Below are positions 51,848 to 60,087 of a stretch of 63,546 nt of DNA, piece after piece. Within the stretch, counting starts at the first letter, position 1; the number at the start of each line of letters is the position of its first letter. Location: the NCBI RefSeq assembly GCF_002259605.1, contig NZ_MWWR01000013.1, positions 150-63,695 on the forward strand, read 5' to 3'. Both the position numbers and the translations under genes were made by a program. The notes beneath the pieces were generated by a model. It did no database searches. It saw only the letters and a program-made list of their open reading frames with translations, and was not told the origin of the DNA. This DNA is from Pseudoscardovia radai (GTDB taxonomy: Bacteria; Actinomycetota; Actinomycetes; Actinomycetales; Bifidobacteriaceae).

Positions 51848-53586
51848 CGGGATTCGTCTCCTTTCTTCGCCGATGGGAATGATGCGGGCTGGCTGGATGC
51901 CGCGGACGCGGCGGACGATGCGGCCGACGCGGCCGCATGCCGCGGCGCGGAGGACGGGGCGGGCGCCGGATTGTCATACGTGCTGTAGTCGAAGCCGAGG
52001 TCGAGAAGCGCCGGATCCTCTCCCTGGTAGGCGTTGGGATCGCGGTAGCCCTCGGTCAGCGGCATATTCGCCGTGCGCACGATGGCGGGCTCGGTATCGT
52101 ATTCCGGCTCGCCCTCCGGGCGCGACGAAGGCGCAGGCACGGCGGCCGTCGTATTCGCCGCCCTCTGCTGGCGCCGCGCCGCCTGGCCGCGCTCGGCCGC
52201 GGCGGCCGCCTCCTTCTGGGCGTTGCGGATAACCTCGAGCGCCTCCTGCTGGAATTGCGAGTCGGAGGCGTCGACCTGCGGCGCGTTCGCGCCGTTCGAC
52301 ACAATGATGACGATGGTGACGAGCAGCAGGTTCGCCACCATGCTGGAACCGCCCGCCGCCATATACGGCAGCGTCAGGCCGGTCAGCGGGATGAGCAGCG
52401 TCACGCCGCCCACCACGGTGAACACCTGGAAGGCCATGGAGAACATGAGGCCGGCGGACAGCAGCTTGCCGAAGCCGTCCTTGATCTTCAGCGCCACGAC
52501 GATGCCGAAGGAGACGAGCACGAGGTACAGGCACAGGATGGCTATGACGCCCATAAGGCCGAGCTCCTCGCCCAGCGAGGCGTAGATGAAGTCGGAGTTG
52601 CCCAGCGGCGTCAAGCCGGGCATGCCCTGGCCCAGGCCGGTGCCGAACAGGCCTCCGGACGACTGCCCGAACACACCGGTGACGAGCTGCTGCGAGCCGC
52701 CGTCGGCCCAGTACACGTCATTGTCGAAGGGGTGCAGCCACGCGGTGACGCGGCTGGCCACATGCGTGAACATCCTCGATGCCACGTACGCGCTGCCCGC
52801 GAAGAACACGACGCCGATGACGAGCCAGCTTTTCTGGCCGGTGGCCAGGTACAGCATGCACACGAACATAGCGAAGAACATCAGGCCGGTGCCCAGATCA
52901 TGCTGCACGACGAGCACGGCCATCGACACGCCCCAGACCACGAGGATGGGGCCGAGGTCCTTGAGACGCGGGAAGCGGATGCCGAGCATCTTCCGGCCGC
53001 CCACGGCGAGGCGGTCGCGGTGGTCGAAGAGGTAGGAGGCGAAGAAAATGGCCAGGAACAGCTTGGCGAATTCGGCGGGCTGCAGCGTATGAGAGCCGAA
53101 GTGGATCCAGATGCGCGCACCGTTCACGGTCATGCCCAGATGCGGCACCATGGGGGAGAGCAACAGGAGCAGGCCGATGACCATCGACACATACGAGAAC
53201 CGGCGGAAGCGGCGGTAGTCCTGCACGAGCACGAGGACCACCGCGCACAGGCCCAGGCCGAGCAGGAACCAGATGAACTGCCTCTGGCCGACGGCGGACG
53301 CCTCGCCGCTGGCGATCTCCTCCTCGTCGATGCGCGTGATCATGGTGATACCGATCAGGGCGAGAAGCACCACGATGGACAGCGGCGTGAGGTTGGCGTG
53401 CGGCTGGAACCGGATGGCCACGATGACGAAAACGAGAAGAATGACGACGAGAGCCGCGAAAAGCATGATGAACTCGCGCGGCACGTTTCCGCTGACGCGC
53501 ATGAACATCTGGAACATCGCCAGGAATCCGAGCCCCACGGCAAAGACGAGGAGCAGGATCTGGCGGATGCGGGAGGCGGTTTTCAC
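51844..53586 (-). CDS. rodA: SEDS-family peptidoglycan glycosyltransferase RodA/FtsW-like
   Basis: 580 residues with about ten to twelve membrane segments over residues 8-455 (first MKTASRIRQILLLVFAVG, later QKSWLVIGVVFFAGSAYVA and MVANLLLVTIVIIVSNG). The core has PAEFAKLFLAIFFASYL, VVQHDLGTGLMFFAMF and the large loop with GQSSGGLFGTGLGQG, typical of SEDS polymerases. It polymerises glycan strands from lipid II with PbpA. The C-terminal 120 residues are an Ala/Pro-rich cytoplasmic tail, an extension over most RodA proteins. Overlaps of 4 bp link it to pstP and pbpA. Confidence 0.96.
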   Translation of the reverse strand: MKTASRIRQILLLVFAVGLGFLAMFQMFMRVSGNVPREFIMLFAALVVILLVFVIVAIRFQPHANLTPLSIVVLLALIGITMITRIDEEEIASGEASAVGQRQFIWFLLGLGLCAVVLVLVQDYRRFRRFSYVSMVIGLLLLLSPMVPHLGMTVNGARIWIHFGSHTLQPAEFAKLFLAIFFASYLFDHRDRLAVGGRKMLGIRFPRLKDLGPILVVWGVSMAVLVVQHDLGTGLMFFAMFVCMLYLATGQKSWLVIGVVFFAGSAYVASRMFTHVASRVTAWLHPFDNDVYWADGGSQQLVTGVFGQSSGGLFGTGLGQGMPGLTPLGNSDFIYASLGEELGLMGVIAILCLYLVLVSFGIVVALKIKDGFGKLLSAGLMFSMAFQVFTVVGGVTLLIPLTGLTLPYMAAGGSSMVANLLLVTIVIIVSNGANAPQVDASDSQFQQEALEVIRNAQKEAAAAAERGQAARRQQRAANTTAAVPAPSSRPEGEPEYDTEPAIVRTANMPLTEGYRDPNAYQGEDPALLDLGFDYSTYDNPAPAPSSAPRHAAASAASSAASAASSQPASFPSAKKGDESR

Positions 53587-55367
53587 TGCGTGGCCCCCTG
53601 ACCCGAGGCGGAGGCCGAGGAATCGGAGGTTGCGGAATCAGAGGCCGCGGAAGACGCGGCGGAGGGGTCAAGCGACGTGCCGACGGGCGCCGACACGGTA
53701 ACCGACTCGGAGGCCGACGGCGTTGCGGAGGACGATGACTGCGACGGCACGCTGCCGGTGGAGCGTTGGCCTTCGGTGATGAAAACGTTGAGAAGCGCCT
53801 CGGCCTCGCTCTTGGAGCCGGCCGTCACGCCCTGCTGCAGGCGCTGCTGGGAGTTCTCGGACAGCCCGTCCACGCGGATATGCGACTGCTCCTCCACATG
53901 CGAGAGGTTGTAGCCGAAGACGTCGGTGTTCACACCTTGGTAGATAACCACGTAGCCGTTGGATTCGCCGACGTAGTACTGCGACTGCGACCACCGCCAC
54001 GCGGCGAACAGGCCGCCGGCGATGACGAGCACGACGGCCGCGACGATGGCGGCGACGACACCGCGCCTGACGTGGCGGCGCTTGATGTCCTGCTTGGTCT
54101 GCTGCACCTTCTGGCGCTGGATGGCGTGCACGACGGCCGGATCATGCGGGTCGGTGCTTTCGGTGCCGTCCTGCTTCGTGACGACGGGGATCTCGCTTGT
54201 ATCGGGCATGGGGTCTTCGGCCGCGTTGGGCATCAAAGACACCGGGCTCGCGATATTCGGGGTGTCCCCAGTCTCGGCATCGGACGACGACACGCCTGAA
54301 TCTTCAGGCGTGTCGGCAGAGCGCACCTCGCGGTGCCCATCGTCTGCCACAAAAGCGCCGCCGTAGGATCCGACGGAATCGCCATCCTCGCCCTGCGGCG
54401 CGTCCGCGGCCTGGGCGTCGGCGGGATCCGCGGCATCCTCCTGGGCGGCGGCCATGAGTTCGGCCGCCTTCTGCGCGGGGGACTTGGCGTATTCGTCGCG
54501 CAGGCGCGGGGCCTGCGCCACCGTCGTGCCGAGGATCTCGGCAAGCGGCGGCAGGTCGGCGCTTACGGCGCCTCCCACCAGCGGAATCTGGTGACGGTGG
54601 CCCTGTTCCTCGGGGCTCAGCGGAATATTCGCATCTGCGATGACGGCCGTGCAATTATCGGTGCTGCCGGCTTTCAGCGCCATGCCGACGAGCTGCTGTG
54701 CGCAGTCCTGCGGATTCGTCACGGTTTCGAGCGTTTCGCGAATCGTGGAGTCGGATAGCACGCCGCACACGCCGTCGGAGCACAGCATCCAGCGGTCGCC
54801 GGGCTGCGCCTTGCGCACGGAGATGTCGGGGCGCGGATCGATGTCGAAATCGCCCAGCACGCGCATAACCACGTTGCGCTGCGGATGGTTTTTCGCCTCC
54901 GCGGGCGTGATGCGGCCCGAGTCGATCAGATGCTGGACGTAGGAATGGTCCTTGGTGGCGTGGATGATGCGGCCGTTGCGCAGAAGGTAGGCGCGGGAGT
55001 CGCCGATATGCGCCAGCACCCAGTGGTCCTCCACGAGGGTGACGGCGGTGACGGTCGTTCCCATGCCCGACAGCTTGCGCTCACGCTTCGCCTTGCCCAC
55101 GATGGCGTCATGCGCGGCGATGACGGAGGTCTCCATCAGCGCGGCCACCTCGCCGACGCTCTGGGGCTCCGCGGGCTCGCGTTCGATATGCGCGAGGGAG
55201 CGCACGGCGATCGTCGACGCCGTGTCGCCGCCTGCGTGGCCTCCCATGCCATCGCAGATGGCGATGAGACGCTCACCGGCGAAGGAGGAATCCTGGTTGT
55301 TGCTGCGCACGTACCCGGTGTCTGACACCGTGGTCGAATACAGAAGAAGCGTGTTGCGGGTAGTCAT
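53583..55367 (-). CDS. pstP: PP2C-type serine/threonine phosphatase (PstP/Stp)
   Basis: 594 residues. The PP2C domain (1-240) has the metal motifs: RSNNQDSSF, CDGMGGHAGGD, SDGVCG and GSTDNCTAVI. A long acidic Ala/Ser linker (265-400), one membrane segment (about 440-463, VVAAIVAAVVLVIAGGLFAAW) and an extracytoplasmic Ser-rich tail of about 130 residues follow. It reverses PknA/PknB phosphorylation. The linker contains SADTPEDSGVSSS, coded by a perfect 13-bp-arm palindrome at 54288-54315. The start is 9 bp after the fhaB stop; the stop overlaps rodA by 4 bp. Confidence 0.96.
   Translation of the reverse strand: MTTRNTLLLYSTTVSDTGYVRSNNQDSSFAGERLIAICDGMGGHAGGDTASTIAVRSLAHIEREPAEPQSVGEVAALMETSVIAAHDAIVGKAKRERKLSGMGTTVTAVTLVEDHWVLAHIGDSRAYLLRNGRIIHATKDHSYVQHLIDSGRITPAEAKNHPQRNVVMRVLGDFDIDPRPDISVRKAQPGDRWMLCSDGVCGVLSDSTIRETLETVTNPQDCAQQLVGMALKAGSTDNCTAVIADANIPLSPEEQGHRHQIPLVGGAVSADLPPLAEILGTTVAQAPRLRDEYAKSPAQKAAELMAAAQEDAADPADAQAADAPQGEDGDSVGSYGGAFVADDGHREVRSADTPEDSGVSSSDAETGDTPNIASPVSLMPNAAEDPMPDTSEIPVVTKQDGTESTDPHDPAVVHAIQRQKVQQTKQDIKRRHVRRGVVAAIVAAVVLVIAGGLFAAWRWSQSQYYVGESNGYVVIYQGVNTDVFGYNLSHVEEQSHIRVDGLSENSQQRLQQGVTAGSKSEAEALLNVFITEGQRSTGSVPSQSSSSATPSASESVTVSAPVGTSLDPSAASSAASDSATSDSSASASGQGATQ
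54288..54315. repeat. GACACGCC/GGCGTGTC palindrome inside the phosphatase linker
   Basis: CGACACGCCTGAA and TTCAGGCGTGTCG are perfect 13-bp arms separated by 2 bases, fully within coding sequence for the low-complexity linker. It is the longest perfect copy of the motif in the window. Confidence 0.8.
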
Positions 55368-55376
55368 GCGGCCCCA

Positions 55377-55910
55377 TCACCTCAATTCGAAGGTCGTGGC
55401 GCCTATTCGCACGGGCACGCCAGTCGGAAGCATCACGGCGCCGTGGATTCTCTGGCCGTTGACCACGGTTCCGTTCGTACTGTTCATGTCTTCGACGGCC
55501 CAGTTGCCGGACGAGGGATCGTAGAACACCCGGGCATGATGAGCCGACACGAACTCATCATCAAGAATAATCGCATTGTCGGGGGCACGGCCCAGCGTGA
55601 TGGGTCGCGAGGACAGGCTGACGGTGGTCCCGGCCAGAGGTCCGTCGATGACGACGAGCACTGTCGCGGCGGACTGGGAACGAACGGCGGAGGACCGGCG
55701 GGATTCGACGGAACCGGTGCTTCTCGGCTGCGGAGCCGGCGGAGCGGCCACGGTCTGCTGGGCCTGGTTGGTGCGCTGACGCCGCTTGCGCGACGAGCGC
55801 GGGCTGAAAACGCCCACGTCGCGCCCAAGCGATTTGACGACGAAAAATACGAAAACCCATAGCAAGATGAGGAATGCGTATTTCAGAATCGTGAATGTCA
55901 GGTCAGTCAT
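55377..55910 (-). CDS. fhaB: FHA domain membrane protein (FhaB/FipA-type)
   Basis: 177 residues from ATG 55910. An N-terminal membrane segment (about 7-28, TILKYAFLILLWVFVFFVV), a basic Arg/Ser/Pro-rich linker (36-75), and an FHA domain (about 95-177) with LGRAPDNAI, SAHHARV and NSTNGTVVNG, the phosphothreonine-binding set. In mycobacteria the equivalent gene lies between fhaA and pstP and links kinase signalling to division. AAGG lies about 9 bases upstream. Size and order are as expected. Confidence 0.95.
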   Translation of the reverse strand: MTDLTFTILKYAFLILLWVFVFFVVKSLGRDVGVFSPRSSRKRRQRTNQAQQTVAAPPAPQPRSTGSVESRRSSAVRSQSAATVLVVIDGPLAGTTVSLSSRPITLGRAPDNAIILDDEFVSAHHARVFYDPSSGNWAVEDMNSTNGTVVNGQRIHGAVMLPTGVPVRIGATTFELR

Positions 55911-55948
55911 AGCAGCAAGCCTTCTCCTGTCTCTCCTCCGGTCGAAGG

Positions 55949-56668
55949 CTACGCCTGCGTCTCGGACGAGGCCCAGTACAGGATGCGGGTCCTGCCGATC
56001 GTGATTGTGTTTCCGTCGAGCAGCGTGGCGGCGGGCACGCGGTGGCCCTCCACGTAGGTGCCGTTCACCGGCGGTTGCCCTTTGGAATTGAGCACTTCCT
56101 TCATGATCACGCCCTGCGGGGTGATCGAGATGGTCAGGTGGTGGCGGGAGACGCCGGGGTCGTCGATGATGATGTCGCAGTCGGAGCCGCGGCCGACGAG
56201 CGTCACGGGCGCCGTAAGCATGTACTGGCGGTTGTTGATTTCGAGGACGGGGCAGTCCTTCGTCTCGTTCTTCGCGGTGACGGGGGCCGCGTTGCCCTGC
56301 ACGGATTCGCTCGTCAGGCGGAACTGGGAGCGCGGAAGGTCGTAGTCCTCTTCGAACACCACCACGACGGGGCCGACGAAGGCGTAGTTCTGGGTCTTGG
56401 CGTATTTCGTCAGGTTGGCGGCGAGCTCGTTGGCAAGCGTTTCGGCGCCCCACTTCTCGATGCGGTCGAAGTCGGGGGTCGACAGGGCGAAGCGATACTC
56501 GTTGGGTGCTACGGTGCGGTCTCGGCCCACGGACATGGCCTGGGCGTCGATCTCCTTCTCCAAGGCGCTGGAAAGATCAACAGGCTGGAGATCCTTGGAG
56601 CCGAACTTGTTGAAAACACCGTTGACGGCGCTTTCGACCCCTTTCTCAAACTTGTCGAGAACGCTCAT
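55949..56668 (-). CDS. fhaA: FHA domain protein with DUF3662 (FhaA-type)
   Basis: 239 residues. The N-terminal DUF3662 domain (1-120) begins MSVLDKFEKGVESAVNGVFNK. The C-terminal FHA domain (about 145-235) has VGRGSDCDIIID, SRHHLTI and NGTYVEGHRV. FhaA proteins bind phosphorylated MviN and other wall-synthesis regulators in mycobacteria. Mycobacterial FhaA is about twice as long owing to a central disordered region that is absent here. It is the first gene of the signalling operon, 38 bp before fhaB. Confidence 0.96.
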   Translation of the reverse strand: MSVLDKFEKGVESAVNGVFNKFGSKDLQPVDLSSALEKEIDAQAMSVGRDRTVAPNEYRFALSTPDFDRIEKWGAETLANELAANLTKYAKTQNYAFVGPVVVVFEEDYDLPRSQFRLTSESVQGNAAPVTAKNETKDCPVLEINNRQYMLTAPVTLVGRGSDCDIIIDDPGVSRHHLTISITPQGVIMKEVLNSKGQPPVNGTYVEGHRVPAATLLDGNTITIGRTRILYWASSETQA

Positions 56669-56828
56669 AGTTACCTTTCTCCGTCTGGAAGCATGCGAAC
56701 AATCCCATTATTCGCGCGGACGTGCCGTATGGGAGGGCATGGGCGTATGCTTTCACGGAACTTGCTAGTTCCTTGTCATTATATAAAGCATCCCTCCCAT
56801 TCGTTTCCGGACGGACCTTTCGCCCGCC

Positions 56829-57410
56829 TTACGCGCGCCCCATGCGCATGCGGCGGATGAGCTCGCACTGGATGGCGATGAAGGAATGAGCCTCGCGCAC
56901 GCCGCAGGAGACCAGCTCGTCCCAATCCACCCAGCGGTATTCCACGTATTCGTCGGCGTCAAGGTCCTGGCTGCCCGAATGCCAGCGGTTGAGGTCGATC
57001 ACGTAGGTGTAGGCGAGCTCGTTGGTCATGCCCTCGGAGGAGTAGCAGCGTGCGGCCTCGATCACCTCGTATTCGTCGGGGATGACGGCCGTCTCCTCGC
57101 GCAGTTCGCGCAGCATGGCCACGCGCGGGTCCTCATGCGGCTCGATCATGCCGGCGGGCAGGCCCATCACGTAGGCGTTGCGCCCCACGCGGTACTCGCG
57201 CTCCACAAGGTACAGGTCGCGCTCCACGTCATGCGGCAGCATGATGACGGCCGGCGCGTGGTCGATGAGCTGGCGGCGGATCACCGCCTCGCTTCCGTCC
57301 GTCGCGCGCAGGGCGATGTGCTGGTCCCTGATGGTGAAGATCGGCCCGTGGTACACATCCGTGCTCTCGACGATCCGGGGTTCGACCGACATATCGAGTT
57401 TCTTGTTCAT
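56829..57410 (-). CDS. NUDIX hydrolase, ADP-ribose pyrophosphatase-like
   Basis: 193 residues. The Nudix box lies at 87-109: Gly87, Glu93, then RELREET (101-107), with the usual penultimate Gly replaced by Ala108. Upstream VEREYRVGRNAYVMGLPAGMIE matches the NudF/ADP-ribose pyrophosphatase group, which hydrolyses ADP-ribose to AMP and ribose 5-phosphate. Cytoplasmic. ATG 57410 is preceded by a GGAGGACGC sequence. It may be a stand-alone transcription unit; substrate is by family only. Confidence 0.92.
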   Translation of the reverse strand: MNKKLDMSVEPRIVESTDVYHGPIFTIRDQHIALRATDGSEAVIRRQLIDHAPAVIMLPHDVERDLYLVEREYRVGRNAYVMGLPAGMIEPHEDPRVAMLRELREETAVIPDEYEVIEAARCYSSEGMTNELAYTYVIDLNRWHSGSQDLDADEYVEYRWVDWDELVSCGVREAHSFIAIQCELIRRMRMGRA

Positions 57411-57754
57411 TGCGTCCTCCGTTTATCGCGTCCTGCGTCATGGCGCGCCGTCCGCGGCGCCATCGTCTCGCCTTCGTCCCTTTCATCGTATGCCACGGGC
57501 CTCCCGCCGCGCCCCGCATGCCTCCGCGCATGCCTCGGCGCGCCGTCGCGCCAACCGCGCGACCGTCGGCCCACCGGCACGCCACGCCGCGGATTTTCGG
57601 CGTGTCATGGTTCGCTCCGCCCAATCCAACGTGCCTATCATGGTGCACGACGAGGGCCGGAGCACACCGTGGTGACGGCCCGCTGATGTCCATACAGAAA
57701 GTCGCACCCGGACGCCCCTCATTCGGACGCCCGGTGCGCGGAAACGAGGACGAC
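57411..57754. other. Divergent promoter region of the NUDIX and hydrolase genes
   Basis: No further gene supported. It includes an imperfect CACGCCG...CGGCGTG hairpin (about 57581-57603), another copy of the dispersed motif. In-frame Met codons at 57686 and earlier could extend the downstream hydrolase but lack ribosome sites. Confidence 0.4.
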
Positions 57755-58885
57755 ATGGTCACACTCATCGACGAGAACGATTATGCGAACGCCATGCAGG
57801 GCACGGTGATCCCCGCCCTGGCAGCCTGCGCCACCGAGGGGTGGATGGAGCCGGCGACGCACCCGGGTCTGACGGTGCTGGGGAAGCCGTATGAATCGCA
57901 TGACGGCAAGCTTCATTACATGACGTATTCCTACGCCAAGTTCCCCAAGGCCAACCGCGAGGCCGACGCCCCCGACGAGGCGCGCGGCACCATCGTGATT
58001 GCGCACGGCTTCACCGAATTCTGCCAGCGCTATGACGAGATCGCCTACTACTTCCTGGCGCACGGCTACAGCGTGGCCATCATGGAGGACCGCGGGCACG
58101 GCTATTCCCCGCGCGACCTTGAGGATTTCGACCGCGTGTGGATCGACGACTGGCGCCGCTATGTGGTGGATCTCAAGAAGTTCTGCGAGGCCGTGGCGCG
58201 CCCGCTCGAGCCGGGCCGTCCGCTGTGCATGTATGCGCATTCGATGGGCGGCGGCATCGCCGTGGCGCTGGCCGAGCAGTATCCGTCCACGCTGGATGCG
58301 CTCGTGCTGTCGGCGCCTATGATCGACGCGGTTTTCGGCCCGCCGGAGAAGATCACGCCGGCCATCATCGACACGCTGTGCCTCGGCCACGGCGACCAGG
58401 CGCCGGCTCCCGGCCAGACCACGTTCCCCTCGTGGAGCGAGGACCTCGTGACACCGGGCCTGTCGATGGCGCGCGGCAAGTGGCTCTACGACCTTCGCGC
58501 CGACGACGCGCACTACCAGAACTTCGAGGCCACGAACGGCTGGGTGCGCGAGATGATCCGCCTGTCGAAGAGCATCCGCCGCCAGTCCGCCATCGGCCGC
58601 ATCACCACGCCGATCCTGCTGCTGCAGTCCGCGGAGGACGTCGAGGTGGTTCTTCCCGCGCAAGACAAATTCGTGCTCGACGTGCGCGAAGCCGGCGGCG
58701 TGGCCTCGCTGGTGCGCCTCGAGGATGCCCCGCACGAGCAGGGGAGCCTGCCGAACGTGCTGCTCAAGGAGGTTATGCGCGAGTCGCTGTCGTTCTTCGA
58801 CACCTACACCGAGCCGGCTCCGTGGGAGACCAGGAACGACATCGCGGAAATCGATGACGCGGAAATCGATGACGCACAGAAGTGA
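57755..58885 (+). CDS. Alpha/beta hydrolase, monoglyceride-lipase/serine-aminopeptidase-like
   Basis: 376 residues from ATG 57755 (GAGGACGAC directly upstream); Met at 57686 is an alternative. Domain features: oxyanion IVIAHGFTEF (80-89), then MEDRGHGYS, and nucleophile Ser163 in YAHSMGGG. The general-acid candidate is the Asp in QSAEDVEVV, with His in EDAPHEQG. This is the Hydrolase_4 group that includes monoacylglycerol lipases and lysophospholipases. No signal peptide, so cytoplasmic. The tail repeats AEIDDAEIDD. A terminator built from the dispersed palindrome follows. Confidence 0.9.
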   Translation: MVTLIDENDYANAMQGTVIPALAACATEGWMEPATHPGLTVLGKPYESHDGKLHYMTYSYAKFPKANREADAPDEARGTIVIAHGFTEFCQRYDEIAYYFLAHGYSVAIMEDRGHGYSPRDLEDFDRVWIDDWRRYVVDLKKFCEAVARPLEPGRPLCMYAHSMGGGIAVALAEQYPSTLDALVLSAPMIDAVFGPPEKITPAIIDTLCLGHGDQAPAPGQTTFPSWSEDLVTPGLSMARGKWLYDLRADDAHYQNFEATNGWVREMIRLSKSIRRQSAIGRITTPILLLQSAEDVEVVLPAQDKFVLDVREAGGVASLVRLEDAPHEQGSLPNVLLKEVMRESLSFFDTYTEPAPWETRNDIAEIDDAEIDDAQK

Positions 58886-58930
58886 CGACGCGCAGGAGTG
58901 ACGCTCCATAGCCTCACAGGCCTGCAAATA

Positions 58931-58969
58931 AGCCCGACACGCCTCGAAGTTCAGGCGTGTCGGGCTTTT
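58931..58969 (+). terminator. Intrinsic terminator made from the GACACGCC palindrome
   Basis: AGCCCGACACGCCT pairs with AGGCGTGTCGGGCT around CGAAGTTC and is followed by TTTTC. It lies about 45 bp past the hydrolase stop. This copy, unlike most, has a T run. Confidence 0.9.
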
Positions 58970-59024
58970 CTATGTTCCGAACCACATCCGGCTTAAGCAG
59001 CCGAATCGGCCGGCGATCGTATCG

Positions 59025-60029
59025 TCAGCCCTCCTGCGTCAGCTCGCCGGCGATGGAGCGGCCCATCCACTCGGCCAGCTCATCCCCGCCCAGGCCTTGC
59101 GAAAGCAGGAACACGATCTTGGCATACGCCGCCTCGAGCGTCATGTCGCTCGTGCCCACGGCGCCGGCGCGCGCGATGGCGTCGCCCGTCTCATAGCGCC
59201 CGAGCATAACCTCGCCCTGCTGGCACTGCGACGCCACGATGACAGGCACCCCGTCACGGATGGCGTCGGCGATGACGTCGGTGAGTCCCGGCTCGTCGCT
59301 CGGCACATTGCCCACGCCGAAGGCGCGCAGAAGCACGGCCTCCGGCCTGGGCTCCAGCATGGCGGCGAGGCGCTCCGCGGTGATTCCCGGCGCCATGTCG
59401 ATCACGGGAACATCGTGGCGCCCGTACGGCCGCGGATCGGCCCAGCCGCAACCCTCGCGCTCGATGGTGTTCCAATGCCACGGCGTGCCGGACTGCGCCA
59501 CCGGGCCCGTGTTCGGCGAATAAAAGCCTTCGAAGGCCCAGCTCGATACCTTCGTCACGCGGTTGCCCGCGAACAGGTGGTGGCCGAAGAAGAGGTTCAC
59601 GCCCTCGGCCCTGCCGCTCAGCGCGGCGTTGAGGGCGCCTGTCACATTCGCGGCCGCGTCGGATTCGATGCGCCCGAGCGGATGCTGCGATCCGGTGAAC
59701 ACGATGGGCTTGCCGAAGCCCGTCAGCGCGTAGGACACCGCGGCGCTCGAATAGCTCATCGTGTCGGTGCCGTGCAGCACCACGAAGGCATCGGCGTCGT
59801 CACGATGCGCGCGCAGGTCGTCGACCATCGTCTGCCAGCTGTCGGGCGTGGCATTCGACGAGTCGATCAGCGGGTCGAGCTGCGTGAAGGTCACGTCGCC
59901 CGGGCCCAGGTCGTCGCCGCCGCGCAGCAGCCCGTACAGCCAGCCCTCGAGGTCGGCTCCGGGAACGAGCCCGTTCGCGGACTCGACCATGCCGATCGTT
60001 CCGCCCGTATAGGTCACATGGATTCGCAT
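59025..60029 (-). CDS. ansA: Type I (cytoplasmic) L-asparaginase
   Basis: 334 residues. It hydrolyses asparagine to aspartate and ammonia. Catalytic elements are intact: Thr11 in YTGGTIG, Ser58 in IDSSNA, Thr88-Asp89 in HGTDT, and the Lys in NRVTKVSS. There is no signal peptide, so it is the cytoplasmic type. GGAGGAGG lies 8 bases before ATG 60029. It lies 58 bp downstream of an amino-acid permease gene in the same direction, which fits an asparagine uptake-and-use unit. Confidence 0.94.
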   Translation of the reverse strand: MRIHVTYTGGTIGMVESANGLVPGADLEGWLYGLLRGGDDLGPGDVTFTQLDPLIDSSNATPDSWQTMVDDLRAHRDDADAFVVLHGTDTMSYSSAAVSYALTGFGKPIVFTGSQHPLGRIESDAAANVTGALNAALSGRAEGVNLFFGHHLFAGNRVTKVSSWAFEGFYSPNTGPVAQSGTPWHWNTIEREGCGWADPRPYGRHDVPVIDMAPGITAERLAAMLEPRPEAVLLRAFGVGNVPSDEPGLTDVIADAIRDGVPVIVASQCQQGEVMLGRYETGDAIARAGAVGTSDMTLEAAYAKIVFLLSQGLGGDELAEWMGRSIAGELTQEG

Positions 60030-60087
60030 TCGTCCTCCTCCGAAACCGCGCCGCCGTATTCGTTCGCACCGTCAGCCGTGCCACGCG

